Program-made: the position numbers and the translations under genes
From: Candidatus Saccharimonadota bacterium
GTDB taxonomy: Bacteria > Patescibacteriota > Saccharimonadia > Saccharimonadales > Saccharimonadaceae
DNA: 19,425 bases
Assembly: GCA_009777365.1 (NCBI GenBank)
Contig: WRLZ01000001.1
Coordinates: 1-19,425, forward strand
Direction: 5' to 3'
Shown here: piece after piece, positions 1 through 7,195 of the stretch
Layout: every line of letters starts with the position of its first letter
How positions within the stretch are numbered: the stretch's first letter is position 1
The notes under the pieces: model-generated
Told to the model about the DNA's origin: nothing
Database searches by the model: none
The model's input: the letters and a program-made list of their open reading frames with translations, nothing else

Positions 1-543
1 GCCAGCACTGGCTGCCCATTTGCCAAGGGCGTTGTTGTACGCGAGCTCGGTGTTTCGGAAAGTTGTTGGGACGACGTCGAAGAGTTCTTTGATGGTAGCC
101 ATTTGTTTTTCCACTTGGGCTTCAAATTCGGGGAGATTGTGGAAGAAAGCTAGGGAATGATAATACGTCTCGGCGACGATTTCGCATTGGCCAGTGGCGA
201 CGAGGCTCTGGATTTTGTCAATGACGTCGGGGGCAAATTCTTGGGCTTGCTCGAGAAAGACCCCAGTAATACTGAGGGAACAATTGAATTTAGACTCAGA
301 CTGCATTAGCTTTAGTAATAATTTTAACATCGGCCTATAGGATTTCTCGGCGACTTTCAGGAATATCGCCTTGTTGTCCGTGTCGATGTCATCATAATTG
401 CCATTGTTCCAATAGTCGTGGCTTTTGTCCACATCAAAGATGGTGTAGGGGCGGACTCGGTAGGGTTGGTGCATGTGCATGTAAAGACAGATGTGTCTGT
501 TAAAATTCTCTGTTAATGCCGATTTTTTCCCGTTTTTTGCCAT
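1..543 (-). CDS. GH57 family glycoside hydrolase (alpha-amylase-like), N-terminal part
   Basis: The frame is open from the ATG at 543 to the window edge, giving 181 residues; the C-terminal part lies outside. The N-terminus carries HMHQPYR (about residues 23-29), the HxHQP block of glycoside hydrolase family 57. It is followed by VFLEQAQEFAP, AETYYHSLAFFHNLPEF and FRNTELAYNN, all typical of the GH57 alpha-amylase/alpha-glucan group. Family members act on alpha-1,4-glucans by a retaining mechanism. The catalytic Glu and Asp fall beyond the visible part, so activity cannot be judged. No signal peptide is seen, so it is probably cytoplasmic. The start is set by AAGG a few bases upstream, which overlaps the end of the glycosyltransferase gene; the two are 6 bases apart and clearly co-transcribed. 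The pairing suggests storage-glucan or surface-glucan metabolism. The family is certain to me; the exact substrate is not. Confidence 0.9.
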   Translation of the reverse strand, partial: MAKNGKKSALTENFNRHICLYMHMHQPYRVRPYTIFDVDKSHDYWNNGNYDDIDTDNKAIFLKVAEKSYRPMLKLLLKLMQSESKFNCSLSITGVFLEQAQEFAPDVIDKIQSLVATGQCEIVAETYYHSLAFFHNLPEFEAQVEKQMATIKELFDVVPTTFRNTELAYNNALGKWAASAG

Positions 544-549
544 AATAAT

Positions 550-1791
550 TTACCTTAGCTCGGCCAAGGAGTTGACCTTTACTACATCATTATACACTGA
601 TAGAGTTTTATTTGCAACATCATCCCAGGAGATTTTATTGTACTCGGTCTTGATATTGCTTTGGAGGGTGTGGAGTAGGCCCTTGGAGAGGGAGATGCCG
701 ACCATGATGTCAGCGAGCTTGCTTGTGTCCCAGAAGTCGTAGACGAAGACATTGGAGAGGATTTCGCTGACGCCGGACTGTTTGGTGATGACGAGAGCGT
801 CGCCTTGGTGGGCGGCTTCGAGGGCGGTGAGGCCGAATGGTTCGGAGACGGATGACATGACGAAAACGTCCGAAGCGAGGTAGAGAGATTGCAAATCTTG
901 GCCGGCTAGGAAGTCTGTGAAGATGACGTTGTTCCCTATTTTGAGATTGTGGGTTAGGTCGATGAGGTTGGCCTTCTCCTCGCCGCTACCAGCGATTATG
1001 AGGGTCATTTTGGGGTTATGCTTAATACTCATGGCAAAAGCCTCGAGAAGGTGCGAGAGGCCCTTTTGGAGGGTGAGTCGGGCGACTGTCGTGATGATGG
1101 TATGACCGCGTTTTTTCAAGTTCTCCAAATGTTCGACAGGGAAGGCTTCGTGCGAGGGCTCGACCCAGCCGTTGTGGACGACGGTGATTTTGTCCTTGGG
1201 GATGCCGTATTTGTCGGTGATGATGTTTTTGGTGATGTCGGAAACGGCGAGAATGTGGTCGGCGGCACGGAGGCCAGCGTATTCGATTTCGTGGACGAGA
1301 GGGTTGCCGGAGCTTCCGCCAGCGCGGTCGAACTCGGTGGCGTGGACGTGGGCGACGAAAGGCAGATTGTGCTTCTCGCGAGCAAAGACAGCGCCCTCAA
1401 AGGTCAGCCAGTCATGGGAGTGGACGACGTCGGGATGGTTGCGTCGGCTTGCGAGATGTTTGACTAAGAAATTCATGTATCGCGACTGGAGTTCGCGGAT
1501 AGAGCTGGGGAGAGCGTCGGAATCGGGAGAACTCTTGATGACTTCCGACCAGAACATTGAGGCGTCGTAGGTGGCGAAGAGTTTGTTTTTGATAATATCC
1601 GGTGCGTTCTCGGTGGCGAAAAGCAGGCGCATGTGGCGGTGCATTTCGTCAGATATAGAATAGGGGAGAACGAAGTCGAGGTCGCAATTTTTGGCGAGGG
1701 CCTTGGAGAGGTGATAACAGGCGACGCCAAGGCCGCCGCTATTGTGTGGAGGTAGCTCCCATCCGAGCATTAAAACCTTCAATCTGTCCAT
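550..1791 (-). CDS. glycosyltransferase family 4 (glycogen synthase-like)
   Basis: 413 residues, a usual length for a GT-B fold glycosyltransferase. The N-terminus, LMLGWELPPHNSGGLGVA, is the donor-site glycine loop seen in starch/glycogen synthase-like enzymes. HSHDWLTFEGAVFAREK (near residue 124) is the matching N-domain helix, and VSEPFGLTALEA holds the C-domain EX7E motif (E317 and E325). Such enzymes transfer a sugar from a nucleotide sugar, often ADP- or UDP-glucose, to a glycan or other acceptor. No membrane segment is present, so it should be cytosolic. It is the first gene of a two-gene operon with the GH57 enzyme, which argues for alpha-glucan synthesis or remodelling. A good promoter lies 33 bases upstream. 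Acceptor and donor cannot be told from sequence alone; mannosyl- or glucosyl-transfer to a lipid is the main alternative. Confidence 0.88.
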   Translation of the reverse strand: MDRLKVLMLGWELPPHNSGGLGVACYHLSKALAKNCDLDFVLPYSISDEMHRHMRLLFATENAPDIIKNKLFATYDASMFWSEVIKSSPDSDALPSSIRELQSRYMNFLVKHLASRRNHPDVVHSHDWLTFEGAVFAREKHNLPFVAHVHATEFDRAGGSSGNPLVHEIEYAGLRAADHILAVSDITKNIITDKYGIPKDKITVVHNGWVEPSHEAFPVEHLENLKKRGHTIITTVARLTLQKGLSHLLEAFAMSIKHNPKMTLIIAGSGEEKANLIDLTHNLKIGNNVIFTDFLAGQDLQSLYLASDVFVMSSVSEPFGLTALEAAHQGDALVITKQSGVSEILSNVFVYDFWDTSKLADIMVGISLSKGLLHTLQSNIKTEYNKISWDDVANKTLSVYNDVVKVNSLAELR

Positions 1792-1823
1792 TCTTATAAC
1801 CCTGTTTTAACCATACTTACTAT

Positions 1824-1852
1824 AGTATAGCATGGAAACATGTGGATTTCAA
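1824..1852 (-). promoter_or_regulatory. promoter of the glycosyltransferase-GH57 operon
   Basis: On the minus strand TTGAAA (1847-1852) and TATACT (1824-1829) are 17 bases apart, with TGC just before the -10 (extended -10). The start site should fall near 1817, giving a leader of about 25 bases. Confidence 0.75.
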
Positions 1853-1906
1853 GAGTATTTCGGATGGTTTTTGGGTTAGGGGATGATGGGAAGATTGTGC
1901 TTATGC

Positions 1907-1935
1907 TTGGAGCGATGTGCCAGATGTGGTAGAAT
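1907..1935 (+). promoter_or_regulatory. promoter of the DUF3800 gene, probably leaderless
   Basis: TTGGAG (1907-1912), a 17-base spacer and TAGAAT (1930-1935), with TGG before the -10. The ATG at 1944 starts only 8 bases after the -10, so the transcript would begin within about 2 bases of the start codon. No Shine-Dalgarno sequence precedes that ATG. Confidence 0.65.
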
Positions 1936-1943
1936 GGCGAAGT

Positions 1944-2567
1944 ATGTCAAAGCAATATATATTCATAGACGACTCTGGGGATCCGGGGTTGGTAAAATCC
2001 AACACGACACGCTTTGTGGTGGCTGCTGTGCTGGTGGTCGATCGCCAAAACCTAGACTATTTGACGGCTGCCATAGATGGATTTCGTGCAGGGCTTCGGT
2101 GGAGTAATCTTGATGAGTTCAAGTTTAGCTCGACTAGAAAAAGTGTCATAAAGGACTTACTCCAGTTTATTCGGCAATTTAAGTTCGAGTCTTACGCAGT
2201 AGTGATAGACAAAGCCAAAATAACCGGAGCCCCGCATTTGCCGGAAAATGAAACGCTATATGATTACGCTATGAAAGAACTACTCTTGAAACTGGAGTTG
2301 TCCGAACCTACTATTGTGATTGACGGCGCTATTGGTAAGAAGCACGCTGAGAAAACTCGTACATATCTTCGCCAAGCCTTGAAGCGGCATGGAGTAGGAA
2401 AGAGCAAAATAAGCTTTACTGATTCGCGCAGGGATACGATGGTTCAGCTTGCCGACATTGTGGCCGGGTCAGTCGCCAGATCGTTGGACGCCAAAAAATC
2501 CGACCATGCGGATTATGTAAAACTGCTAAAAATAAAGAAAAAGAATATTTACGAAATCACTCCCTAA
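1944..2567 (+). CDS. DUF3800 domain protein
   Basis: 207 residues from the ATG at 1944. An in-frame ATG at 1917 lies upstream of the -10 element and so is not used if that promoter is real. The N-terminus YIFIDDSGDPG is the signature opening of DUF3800 proteins, with the conserved Asp/Ser loop. The C-terminal block DSRRDTMVQLADIVAGSVARS matches the family's second motif, in which the D and the QLAD segment line a putative RNase H-like metal site. There is no signal peptide or membrane segment. DUF3800 proteins have no settled function; they occur in many bacteria and phages, often near mobile or defence genes. The gene stands alone between oppositely oriented or independently promoted neighbours, so context adds nothing firm. 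Confidence 0.85.
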   Translation: MSKQYIFIDDSGDPGLVKSNTTRFVVAAVLVVDRQNLDYLTAAIDGFRAGLRWSNLDEFKFSSTRKSVIKDLLQFIRQFKFESYAVVIDKAKITGAPHLPENETLYDYAMKELLLKLELSEPTIVIDGAIGKKHAEKTRTYLRQALKRHGVGKSKISFTDSRRDTMVQLADIVAGSVARSLDAKKSDHADYVKLLKIKKKNIYEITP

Positions 2568-2684
2568 TGCGAAACCGATCCCTATCTCTTTCGAGCTTAT
2601 GCATCCATCCGGATACTCTTTCGGGATCGATTCAATCGACTTCTACTGCTATTATATAGCAAAACGATCGCAAAGTCAAGCCCC

Positions 2685-2713
2685 TTGCAATGCGGAATGT
2701 TTTATGCTAGAAT
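2685..2713 (+). promoter_or_regulatory. candidate sigma70 promoter
   Basis: TTGCAA (2685-2690), 17-base spacer, TAGAAT (2708-2713) with TGC before the -10. It would start a transcript near 2720 running towards the surface-protein gene. No gene begins right after it. Confidence 0.5.
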
Positions 2714-2844
2714 TAGGGTATTAAATCTTTATAAACATAAAAACTGCGAAAATTTTAGAAAAAGTCATGCGAGCACTTACATCTGTTAAACAGGTTGTAT
2801 TTGAGACTTTTTTGACAAAAAACCAAGGATTATGTTGATTTTGC

Positions 2845-2873
2845 TTGACTTTTTACACAAAGTGTGATATAAT
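2845..2873 (+). promoter_or_regulatory. strong sigma70 promoter upstream of the surface-protein gene
   Basis: TTGACT (2845-2850), 17-base spacer, TATAAT (2868-2873) preceded by TGA. It shares the TTGACTTTTT start and TGATATAAT end with the promoters at 13059 and 15104. The predicted leader to the ATG at 3225 is about 345 bases. Confidence 0.75.
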
Positions 2874-3097
2874 ACATATGATAACCCGGAAATGGGGCGG
2901 GTGGGTAGTGCCCATAACATGATAAAGTTTCCGCTCGGGTTTTAATTACGAACGGGAAACACGTATTGCATATATTGCTAATAATTCCGCTCGGGTTCTC
3001 GAATGGGCGGGGGATTTACGGGAAGATTTTTTGGAATTACTACCAGATTAAAACATAAGCGAAATGCAAAAAACGACTAAAAAATGCTCAAAAAGTC

Positions 3098-3126
3098 TTG
3101 ACACGACGATTTTTTTGACGTATACT
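3098..3126 (+). promoter_or_regulatory. proximal promoter of the surface-protein gene
   Basis: TTGACA (3098-3103), 17-base spacer, TATACT (3121-3126). The start site would be near 3133, about 92 bases before the ATG. This placement argues against the longer in-frame start at 3126, which lies on the -10 itself. Confidence 0.65.
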
Positions 3127-3224
3127 TGATGCAAGTATATTGCCCGAACGGCTGGGTGGTATATTGTGTTAGAGGTGTGTGTCAGGAGCATACTTCTAAC
3201 TACAAAAGCATAGAAGGAGGTAAA

Positions 3225-5534
3225 ATGAGCCAAATAAAACTAAATTTGAAGCTGCGGCAGAGAGCAGGGATGCTCGCTGACTGCGCGGACAGGTTTGTGC
3301 GAAAGCGCATGCTCGGGATTATAGGGTGTTCGGGGGCTTTGCTCTTGGCATTCGTTCTGACGCTTGCTCTCGTGTCTAATCGCGCAAACAGTAATGCAAC
3401 AGACACGATGTTTAACGTCAACGCAACAAATAGTTCAGTGGCAATTTATGTTGATGGCGTAGCTGGTGGTGGAAACGACCTGGATACGACGGTCATAACA
3501 TCGCTTGATGGTAGCGTGAGTTCGGTTAGTACGCAAGTTCGCGTTGTAACAGATGCTCTACATGGTTACGCATTGGCGCTCCAGGCGCAGACTGCCAACA
3601 TGATTGGCCAGAGCAATAGCTCAAACGTCTTGGTGCCAATAGCGAACGCTACAATCGAAAATCCAAGTCAGTTTACTGCGGGTAGCTGTAACTCTTGGGG
3701 TTTTGCAACACCTGGTGTGAGCAGTAACTTCTCGCAGGCGTTTGACACAGCTTACACAGAGCTATATAGCGTAGGTGTAAATACCGCATCAAGCAACTTT
3801 GCGGCTGTTCCAACAAGCGCTTCGCTGATTCATACAAGCACGGCTCAAGATGAGACGCGCCCATACTACTTTGCGGCTTGTGTAAACAGCACAATGCCAT
3901 CCGATACATATTCGGCAACAGTTGTTTGGTCGGCATATGCGGTTGATTCGCCGCCACAGGTTGGCAATGTCATTGTTGATATTGACCCAGGAATGATCCC
4001 GGTTCGATGGAACTATGACGCATGTTCATTCGGTAACGGGTTTGGTAACGTCATGGCTTCAGCGCCAGAAACAAACTCTACCCCTACGGATCCAACAGCA
4101 AATTCTTGCTGGGTAAAGGCTGATACAAATGTACACAGTTTGGCTATACCAGAAGCATGGTACAACTATAGTACGGACAATACAGCTACACGCGATTCGT
4201 TTGGGCAGCCGTATTATGCCAATCGCAAGTGGGCTAACGCCGTAACGTTTGCAAGCACTTCTGATCTTTCAACATACCAAGCAGCGGCTGTAGGAACTCC
4301 AATTCCTGACTCTGTAATTAGCGCCTATTGGACGTACCTGCCACGCTTTGAGTATAAGGTTGAGAACTTCAACTATAACGCAAGCAACTTTCCAAAAGCC
4401 TTCGATGTGCGCCTAACAAACAATACTTTGGCTTACACAAATGTCGCATCTATTGACGTGGGTCTTGATCCAACGACAAGTCCACAGTACTTGACGCCAC
4501 CGGCCTTTACAAATGGTGGCTCAGAGCTTAACGGTATCTGGTTTGGTAAGTTTGCAACTACTGGTGCGGTAGCTAACCCAACGATTAAGCCAGGAGTTAA
4601 CTCAATTGTCAGCCAGACTACTTCAGCCTTTTTCCAAGCTGGTTTACTCTTTGGTAATTCTGGAATCCCTGGAGGGACTGTAAGCTTTACTGGTGCAAAC
4701 CAACACAATTTTGCCAATTTGTCAACTCAGTCATCTGGTACGTTCACATCTGGTGTTTCATCGATGCAGTCTCTTAATTCTCAGTGGGGTGCCATTGTCT
4801 ACTTTACTCAGTCGATGTATGGTGTGTGTTCAAATATGAACTGTACATCAGATGATCAGCCTTTAACTGGAATGGCTATTGCTGCAACTACCGAGCGTGT
4901 CCGAAACAATGCCAAGTCTTCACCTTATATGACCGGTTGTGGACCAAACATTCTTGATTCGACAGATTCAGCAACTACAACGACTTGTAACCTTTACAAC
5001 ACGCAACTTGGAGTTCTAGCTTCAACGACTCACAATGTTTATGGTATTTATGATCTTGCAGGTGGAGTTTGGGAATATACTACTGGTAATTACGTAACTG
5101 GAGAAGGTGCCAACATTGATGCTTATGCTCCAACACCAGCCTCATCTGGCTTCTCCAACCTATCGGCTATGTTTAGTGCAGATGCCCTCAGCTACATACC
5201 ATACTTTGATGCCTATCCGAATCCATCTCTGACCAATAATGTATCTGACATCACCAACGGCAATTACGGTCTCGGTTCATCTGGCATCATAAACAATTCA
5301 AACTGGGGCATTTATGCTTCAAAACTCGGTCTCGGACAAGCCATCTTCGAATCCGCTGGGTGGTCGGGGGCTTACGCTGGTTCGTTCGGCTCTGGCTACC
5401 CATGGTTCGTCCGTGGTAGCTCGTCAGTCGATGCAGACCAGGCCGCGCGCTCAGTAGTCGAGTCCATTGGTGTCGCGCACGGTGGCGTGAACCCGAGCGT
5501 CGGTTTTCGTGGGGTGGTCGTCATTCGCCCGTAG
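3225..5534 (+). CDS. membrane-anchored surface protein with C-terminal FGE/C-type-lectin-like domain
   Basis: 769 residues. The start is the ATG at 3225, preceded by a perfect GAAGGAGG. A basic N-terminus is followed by one hydrophobic segment (about residues 29-51), which acts as a signal anchor, so the rest is outside the cell. The middle is Asn/Ser/Thr/Ala-rich without recognised repeats; SAYWTYLPRFEYKV lies near residue 366. YGIYDLAGGVWEYTTGNY (about 606-623) matches the FGE-sulfatase/C-type-lectin core motif. The tail (708-769) has GWSGAYAGSF, PWFVRG and VGFRG in the order seen at the ligand-binding C-terminus of CLec-fold proteins, including targets of diversity-generating retroelements. 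A ligand-binding or adhesin role is inferred; an enzymatic FGE role is unlikely in such a secreted context. Pieces of this gene recur at 9158, 12806, 13801 and 14181. Confidence 0.8.
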   Translation: MSQIKLNLKLRQRAGMLADCADRFVRKRMLGIIGCSGALLLAFVLTLALVSNRANSNATDTMFNVNATNSSVAIYVDGVAGGGNDLDTTVITSLDGSVSSVSTQVRVVTDALHGYALALQAQTANMIGQSNSSNVLVPIANATIENPSQFTAGSCNSWGFATPGVSSNFSQAFDTAYTELYSVGVNTASSNFAAVPTSASLIHTSTAQDETRPYYFAACVNSTMPSDTYSATVVWSAYAVDSPPQVGNVIVDIDPGMIPVRWNYDACSFGNGFGNVMASAPETNSTPTDPTANSCWVKADTNVHSLAIPEAWYNYSTDNTATRDSFGQPYYANRKWANAVTFASTSDLSTYQAAAVGTPIPDSVISAYWTYLPRFEYKVENFNYNASNFPKAFDVRLTNNTLAYTNVASIDVGLDPTTSPQYLTPPAFTNGGSELNGIWFGKFATTGAVANPTIKPGVNSIVSQTTSAFFQAGLLFGNSGIPGGTVSFTGANQHNFANLSTQSSGTFTSGVSSMQSLNSQWGAIVYFTQSMYGVCSNMNCTSDDQPLTGMAIAATTERVRNNAKSSPYMTGCGPNILDSTDSATTTTCNLYNTQLGVLASTTHNVYGIYDLAGGVWEYTTGNYVTGEGANIDAYAPTPASSGFSNLSAMFSADALSYIPYFDAYPNPSLTNNVSDITNGNYGLGSSGIINNSNWGIYASKLGLGQAIFESAGWSGAYAGSFGSGYPWFVRGSSSVDADQAARSVVESIGVAHGGVNPSVGFRGVVVIRP
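5346..5514 (+). other. expressed variable-region segment (reference copy)
   Basis: This 3' part of the surface-protein gene runs from TCGAATCC and CTGGGTGGTCGGGGGC to GGTTTTCGTGGGG. It has three homologous copies elsewhere in the window. From W of WFVRG to the last G of GFRG it spans 37 residues; the other copies have 34, 38 and 34. Confidence 0.75.
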
Positions 5535-5543
5535 CCTCGCGTA

Positions 5544-5570
5544 GGACTGAAGGCGTACCGCCTTCAGTCC
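5544..5570. repeat. perfect 12-bp hairpin just after the surface-protein gene
   Basis: GGACTGAAGGCG, loop TAC, CGCCTTCAGTCC, beginning 9 bases after the stop codon. No T-run follows, so it is not a classical terminator. It may protect or end the mRNA, or mark a cassette boundary. Confidence 0.8.
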
Positions 5571-5578
5571 AGCAATGA

Positions 5579-5602
5579 GTACTATATGGTAACATAGAGT
5601 AC
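5579..5602. repeat. 10-bp inverted repeat with one mismatch
   Basis: GTACTATATG, loop GTAA, CATAGAGTAC. It lies between the surface-protein gene and recA, with no clear function. Confidence 0.5.
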
Positions 5603-5682
5603 AAGGCTTCAGAATGAGTAAAGACTATAGCCCCCATAAGACAAAGACCAGACAACCAAACAACTCCGGGGGTGAAGACACT

Positions 5683-5709
5683 TAGTAATAGTAATTATTA
5701 CTATTACTA
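5683..5709. repeat. 27-bp palindrome downstream of recA
   Basis: Two perfect 13-base arms (TAGTAATAGTAAT and its complement) around one central base. The arms are themselves near-repeats of TAGTAA. It lies 19 bases past the recA stop. It could form the 3' hairpin of the recA mRNA or a bidirectional transcript end, but it is very AT-rich and lacks a U-tract. Confidence 0.75.
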
Positions 5710-5728
5710 CAAATATATACCCAAGGTT

Positions 5729-6862
5729 TTAAGCGTTTTCCGCTTCTTCGCGAACCTTTTTTCTTATCGCTTTCTCGACATCGCTGAGCACATCCTTATT
5801 CTCTTTCAAATATTTCTTCGCTTGCTCGCGTCCCTGCCCAATATTCTCGTCATTATACTTATAAAAAACTCCGGCTTTCTGAACCACATCGTGAAGCACC
5901 GCCAAATCAATCACATCTCCCGCCTTGCTGATTCCCTCGTTATACATTATATCAAATTCCGCAAGCCTAAATGGCGGCGCAACCTTATTCTTCACAACCT
6001 TAACCCTCGTCCGGTTTCCCGCCACATCTTCCCCGGCCTTGATCTGCCCAACTCGCCGAATATCCAGACGTACCGAAGCATAGAACTTCAACGCATTTCC
6101 ACCGGTTGTAGTCTCTGGACTCCCAAAAACCACCCCGATTTTCATACGAATCTGGTTAATAAACACCACTGTCGCCTTTGATTTTGCAATAATTCCCGTC
6201 AATTTCCTCATCGCCTGGCTCATCAGTCGCGCATGGAGACCCATCTGTGCATCACCCATGTCTCCATCAATTTCCGCCTGCGGAACCAGCGCCGCAACCG
6301 AGTCCACGACGATCAAGTCCACCGCGTTCGAGCGCACCAACGTCTCACAAATCTCAAGAGCCTGCTCTCCGTTATCTGGCTGAGAAACCAAAAGATTCAC
6401 CACGTCCACCCCGAGCTTCTTCGCATAAGCCGGATCAAGTGCGTGCTCGGCATCAATAAACGCCGCCACGCCGCCCTGCTTCTGAATTTCCGCAATCGCA
6501 TGAAGCGTAAGCGTCGTCTTCCCCGAACTCTCCGGTCCATAAATCTCTATAATTCGCCCCTTCGGATAGCCTCCACCAAGCGCCAAGTCCAGGCTCAGCG
6601 ACCCCGATGGCAGAAGCTCAACATTCACCTTCTGCGAATCCCCAAGCCGCATAATCGATCCATCACCAAACTGCTTCGTAATCTGTGCAAACGCCAAATC
6701 AATCGCTTGCCTCTTCCCGCTATCTTCTTGGACTTTAGCCTTTTTTGGCTTTTCCTCTTTAGCCGGCTTAGCCTTTTTCTCAGCCTTGGCTTCAACCTTC
6801 GCCTCTATTTTCGCACCCCCTACGTCTTTTGTCTCTTTAGCTTCTTTTAACTCTCTCGCCAT
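5729..6862 (-). CDS. recA: RecA recombinase
   Basis: 377 residues. RecA forms filaments on single-stranded DNA and drives ATP-dependent strand exchange. The core is complete: [22 protein letters not shown], Walker [10 protein letters not shown], the [16 protein letters not shown] block, [12 protein letters not shown] (Walker B), [14 protein letters not shown], and the L2 segment [13 protein letters not shown]. The start at 6862 is chosen because GGAGG sits 5 bases upstream; longer in-frame starts at 6874 and 6901 lack this. Compared with E. coli RecA, about 40 extra Lys/Ala/Glu-rich residues precede the core. This is a low-complexity, probably disordered tail that may bind DNA. It is a single gene with its own promoter. 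No LexA-type operator is visible near that promoter. If the lectin-domain cassettes here exchange sequence by homologous recombination, RecA would be the natural engine, but its adjacency may be chance. Confidence 0.97.
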   Translation of the reverse strand: MARELKEAKETKDVGGAKIEAKVEAKAEKKAKPAKEEKPKKAKVQEDSGKRQAIDLAFAQITKQFGDGSIMRLGDSQKVNVELLPSGSLSLDLALGGGYPKGRIIEIYGPESSGKTTLTLHAIAEIQKQGGVAAFIDAEHALDPAYAKKLGVDVVNLLVSQPDNGEQALEICETLVRSNAVDLIVVDSVAALVPQAEIDGDMGDAQMGLHARLMSQAMRKLTGIIAKSKATVVFINQIRMKIGVVFGSPETTTGGNALKFYASVRLDIRRVGQIKAGEDVAGNRTRVKVVKNKVAPPFRLAEFDIMYNEGISKAGDVIDLAVLHDVVQKAGVFYKYNDENIGQGREQAKKYLKENKDVLSDVEKAIRKKVREEAENA

Positions 6863-6915
6863 CACAACCTCCATCTTCTTAATTACTACCAGCCCACACA
6901 TCCCATCTCATTCCA

Positions 6916-6944
6916 AGCGTACCACACGGCTACTGGATAGTCAA
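6916..6944 (-). promoter_or_regulatory. recA promoter
   Basis: On the minus strand TTGACT (6939-6944), 17-base spacer, TACGCT (6916-6921) preceded by TGG (extended -10). The leader to the ATG at 6862 is about 47 bases and includes GGAGG. Confidence 0.65.
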
Positions 6945-7014
6945 TGAAATACTCGAAAATTACAACATAAGCATAATGAGACATACCGCAAAACACCCCC
7001 ATCAACCCAAATAT

Positions 7015-7122
7015 TAAACTGGTTACCATTAAATTTTTCCCGAAAAGGAAACGCTCTAGGCGTAAAGCTTAGAACGTAACCAAACCCCATCTGATGAATG
7101 CGTCCTAGCCGCGTTCATCACT
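7015..7122 (-). ncRNA. candidate structured RNA between recA and the pilin gene
   Basis: A good minus-strand promoter (7129-7157) would start transcription near 7122. The first transcribed bases form a hairpin with an 11-bp stem (7092-7102 with 7110-7120, one G-U pair, 7-base loop). A second element is closed by GGTTAC (7021-7026) and GTAACC (7076-7081), which extends to 7 pairs. It contains an inner hairpin (TTTCC 7036-7040 with GGAAA 7047-7051) and a weaker stem at 7053-7075. No open frame fits. It may be an independent small RNA or the distal 5' leader of recA. I do not recognise the family, and the 3' end is not defined by a terminator. Confidence 0.45.
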
Positions 7123-7128
7123 ATTGCT

Positions 7129-7157
7129 ATTCTACCCCATTATAATAATAAAGTCAA
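7129..7157 (-). promoter_or_regulatory. divergent minus-strand promoter for the candidate RNA
   Basis: On the minus strand TTGACT (7152-7157), 17-base spacer, TAGAAT (7129-7134). Its -35 lies 3 bases from the -35 of the pilin promoter, so the two are back to back. Confidence 0.6.
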
Positions 7158-7160
7158 CCC

Positions 7161-7189
7161 TTGCAAAATCAAAAGACAAAAGGTATAAT
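7161..7189 (+). promoter_or_regulatory. promoter of the pilin-murA operon, probably leaderless
   Basis: TTGCAA (7161-7166), 17-base spacer, TATAAT (7184-7189). The ATG starts at 7196, 6 bases after the -10, so transcription probably begins at or next to the A of ATG. No Shine-Dalgarno sequence is present. Confidence 0.75.
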
Positions 7190-7195
7190 AACCCC

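Larger units (their letters stand above)
2568..3224 (+). other. 657-base intergenic region with three promoters and a structured leader
   Basis: It holds three + strand promoters (listed separately) and no convincing gene. An interrupted inverted repeat (CGATCCC near 2597, GGGATCG near 2630) lies after the DUF3800 gene and could form a weak terminator, but it has no clean T-run. From 2880 on, the leader has two copies of TTCCGCTCGGGTT (2929-2941 and 2985-2997) and an upstream AACCCG (2883-2888) able to pair with either, so alternative hairpins are possible. A 23-codon frame starting at 2768 exists but lacks support. Confidence 0.6.

Noticed and set aside
2768-2839. Short frame of 23 codons in the surface-protein leader, as a leader peptide
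   Set aside because: No ribosome binding site and no regulatory codon pattern; too short to support.
6233-6850. 205-codon + strand frame opposite recA
   Set aside because: Antisense shadow of the recA coding sequence; basic low-quality translation without start signals.
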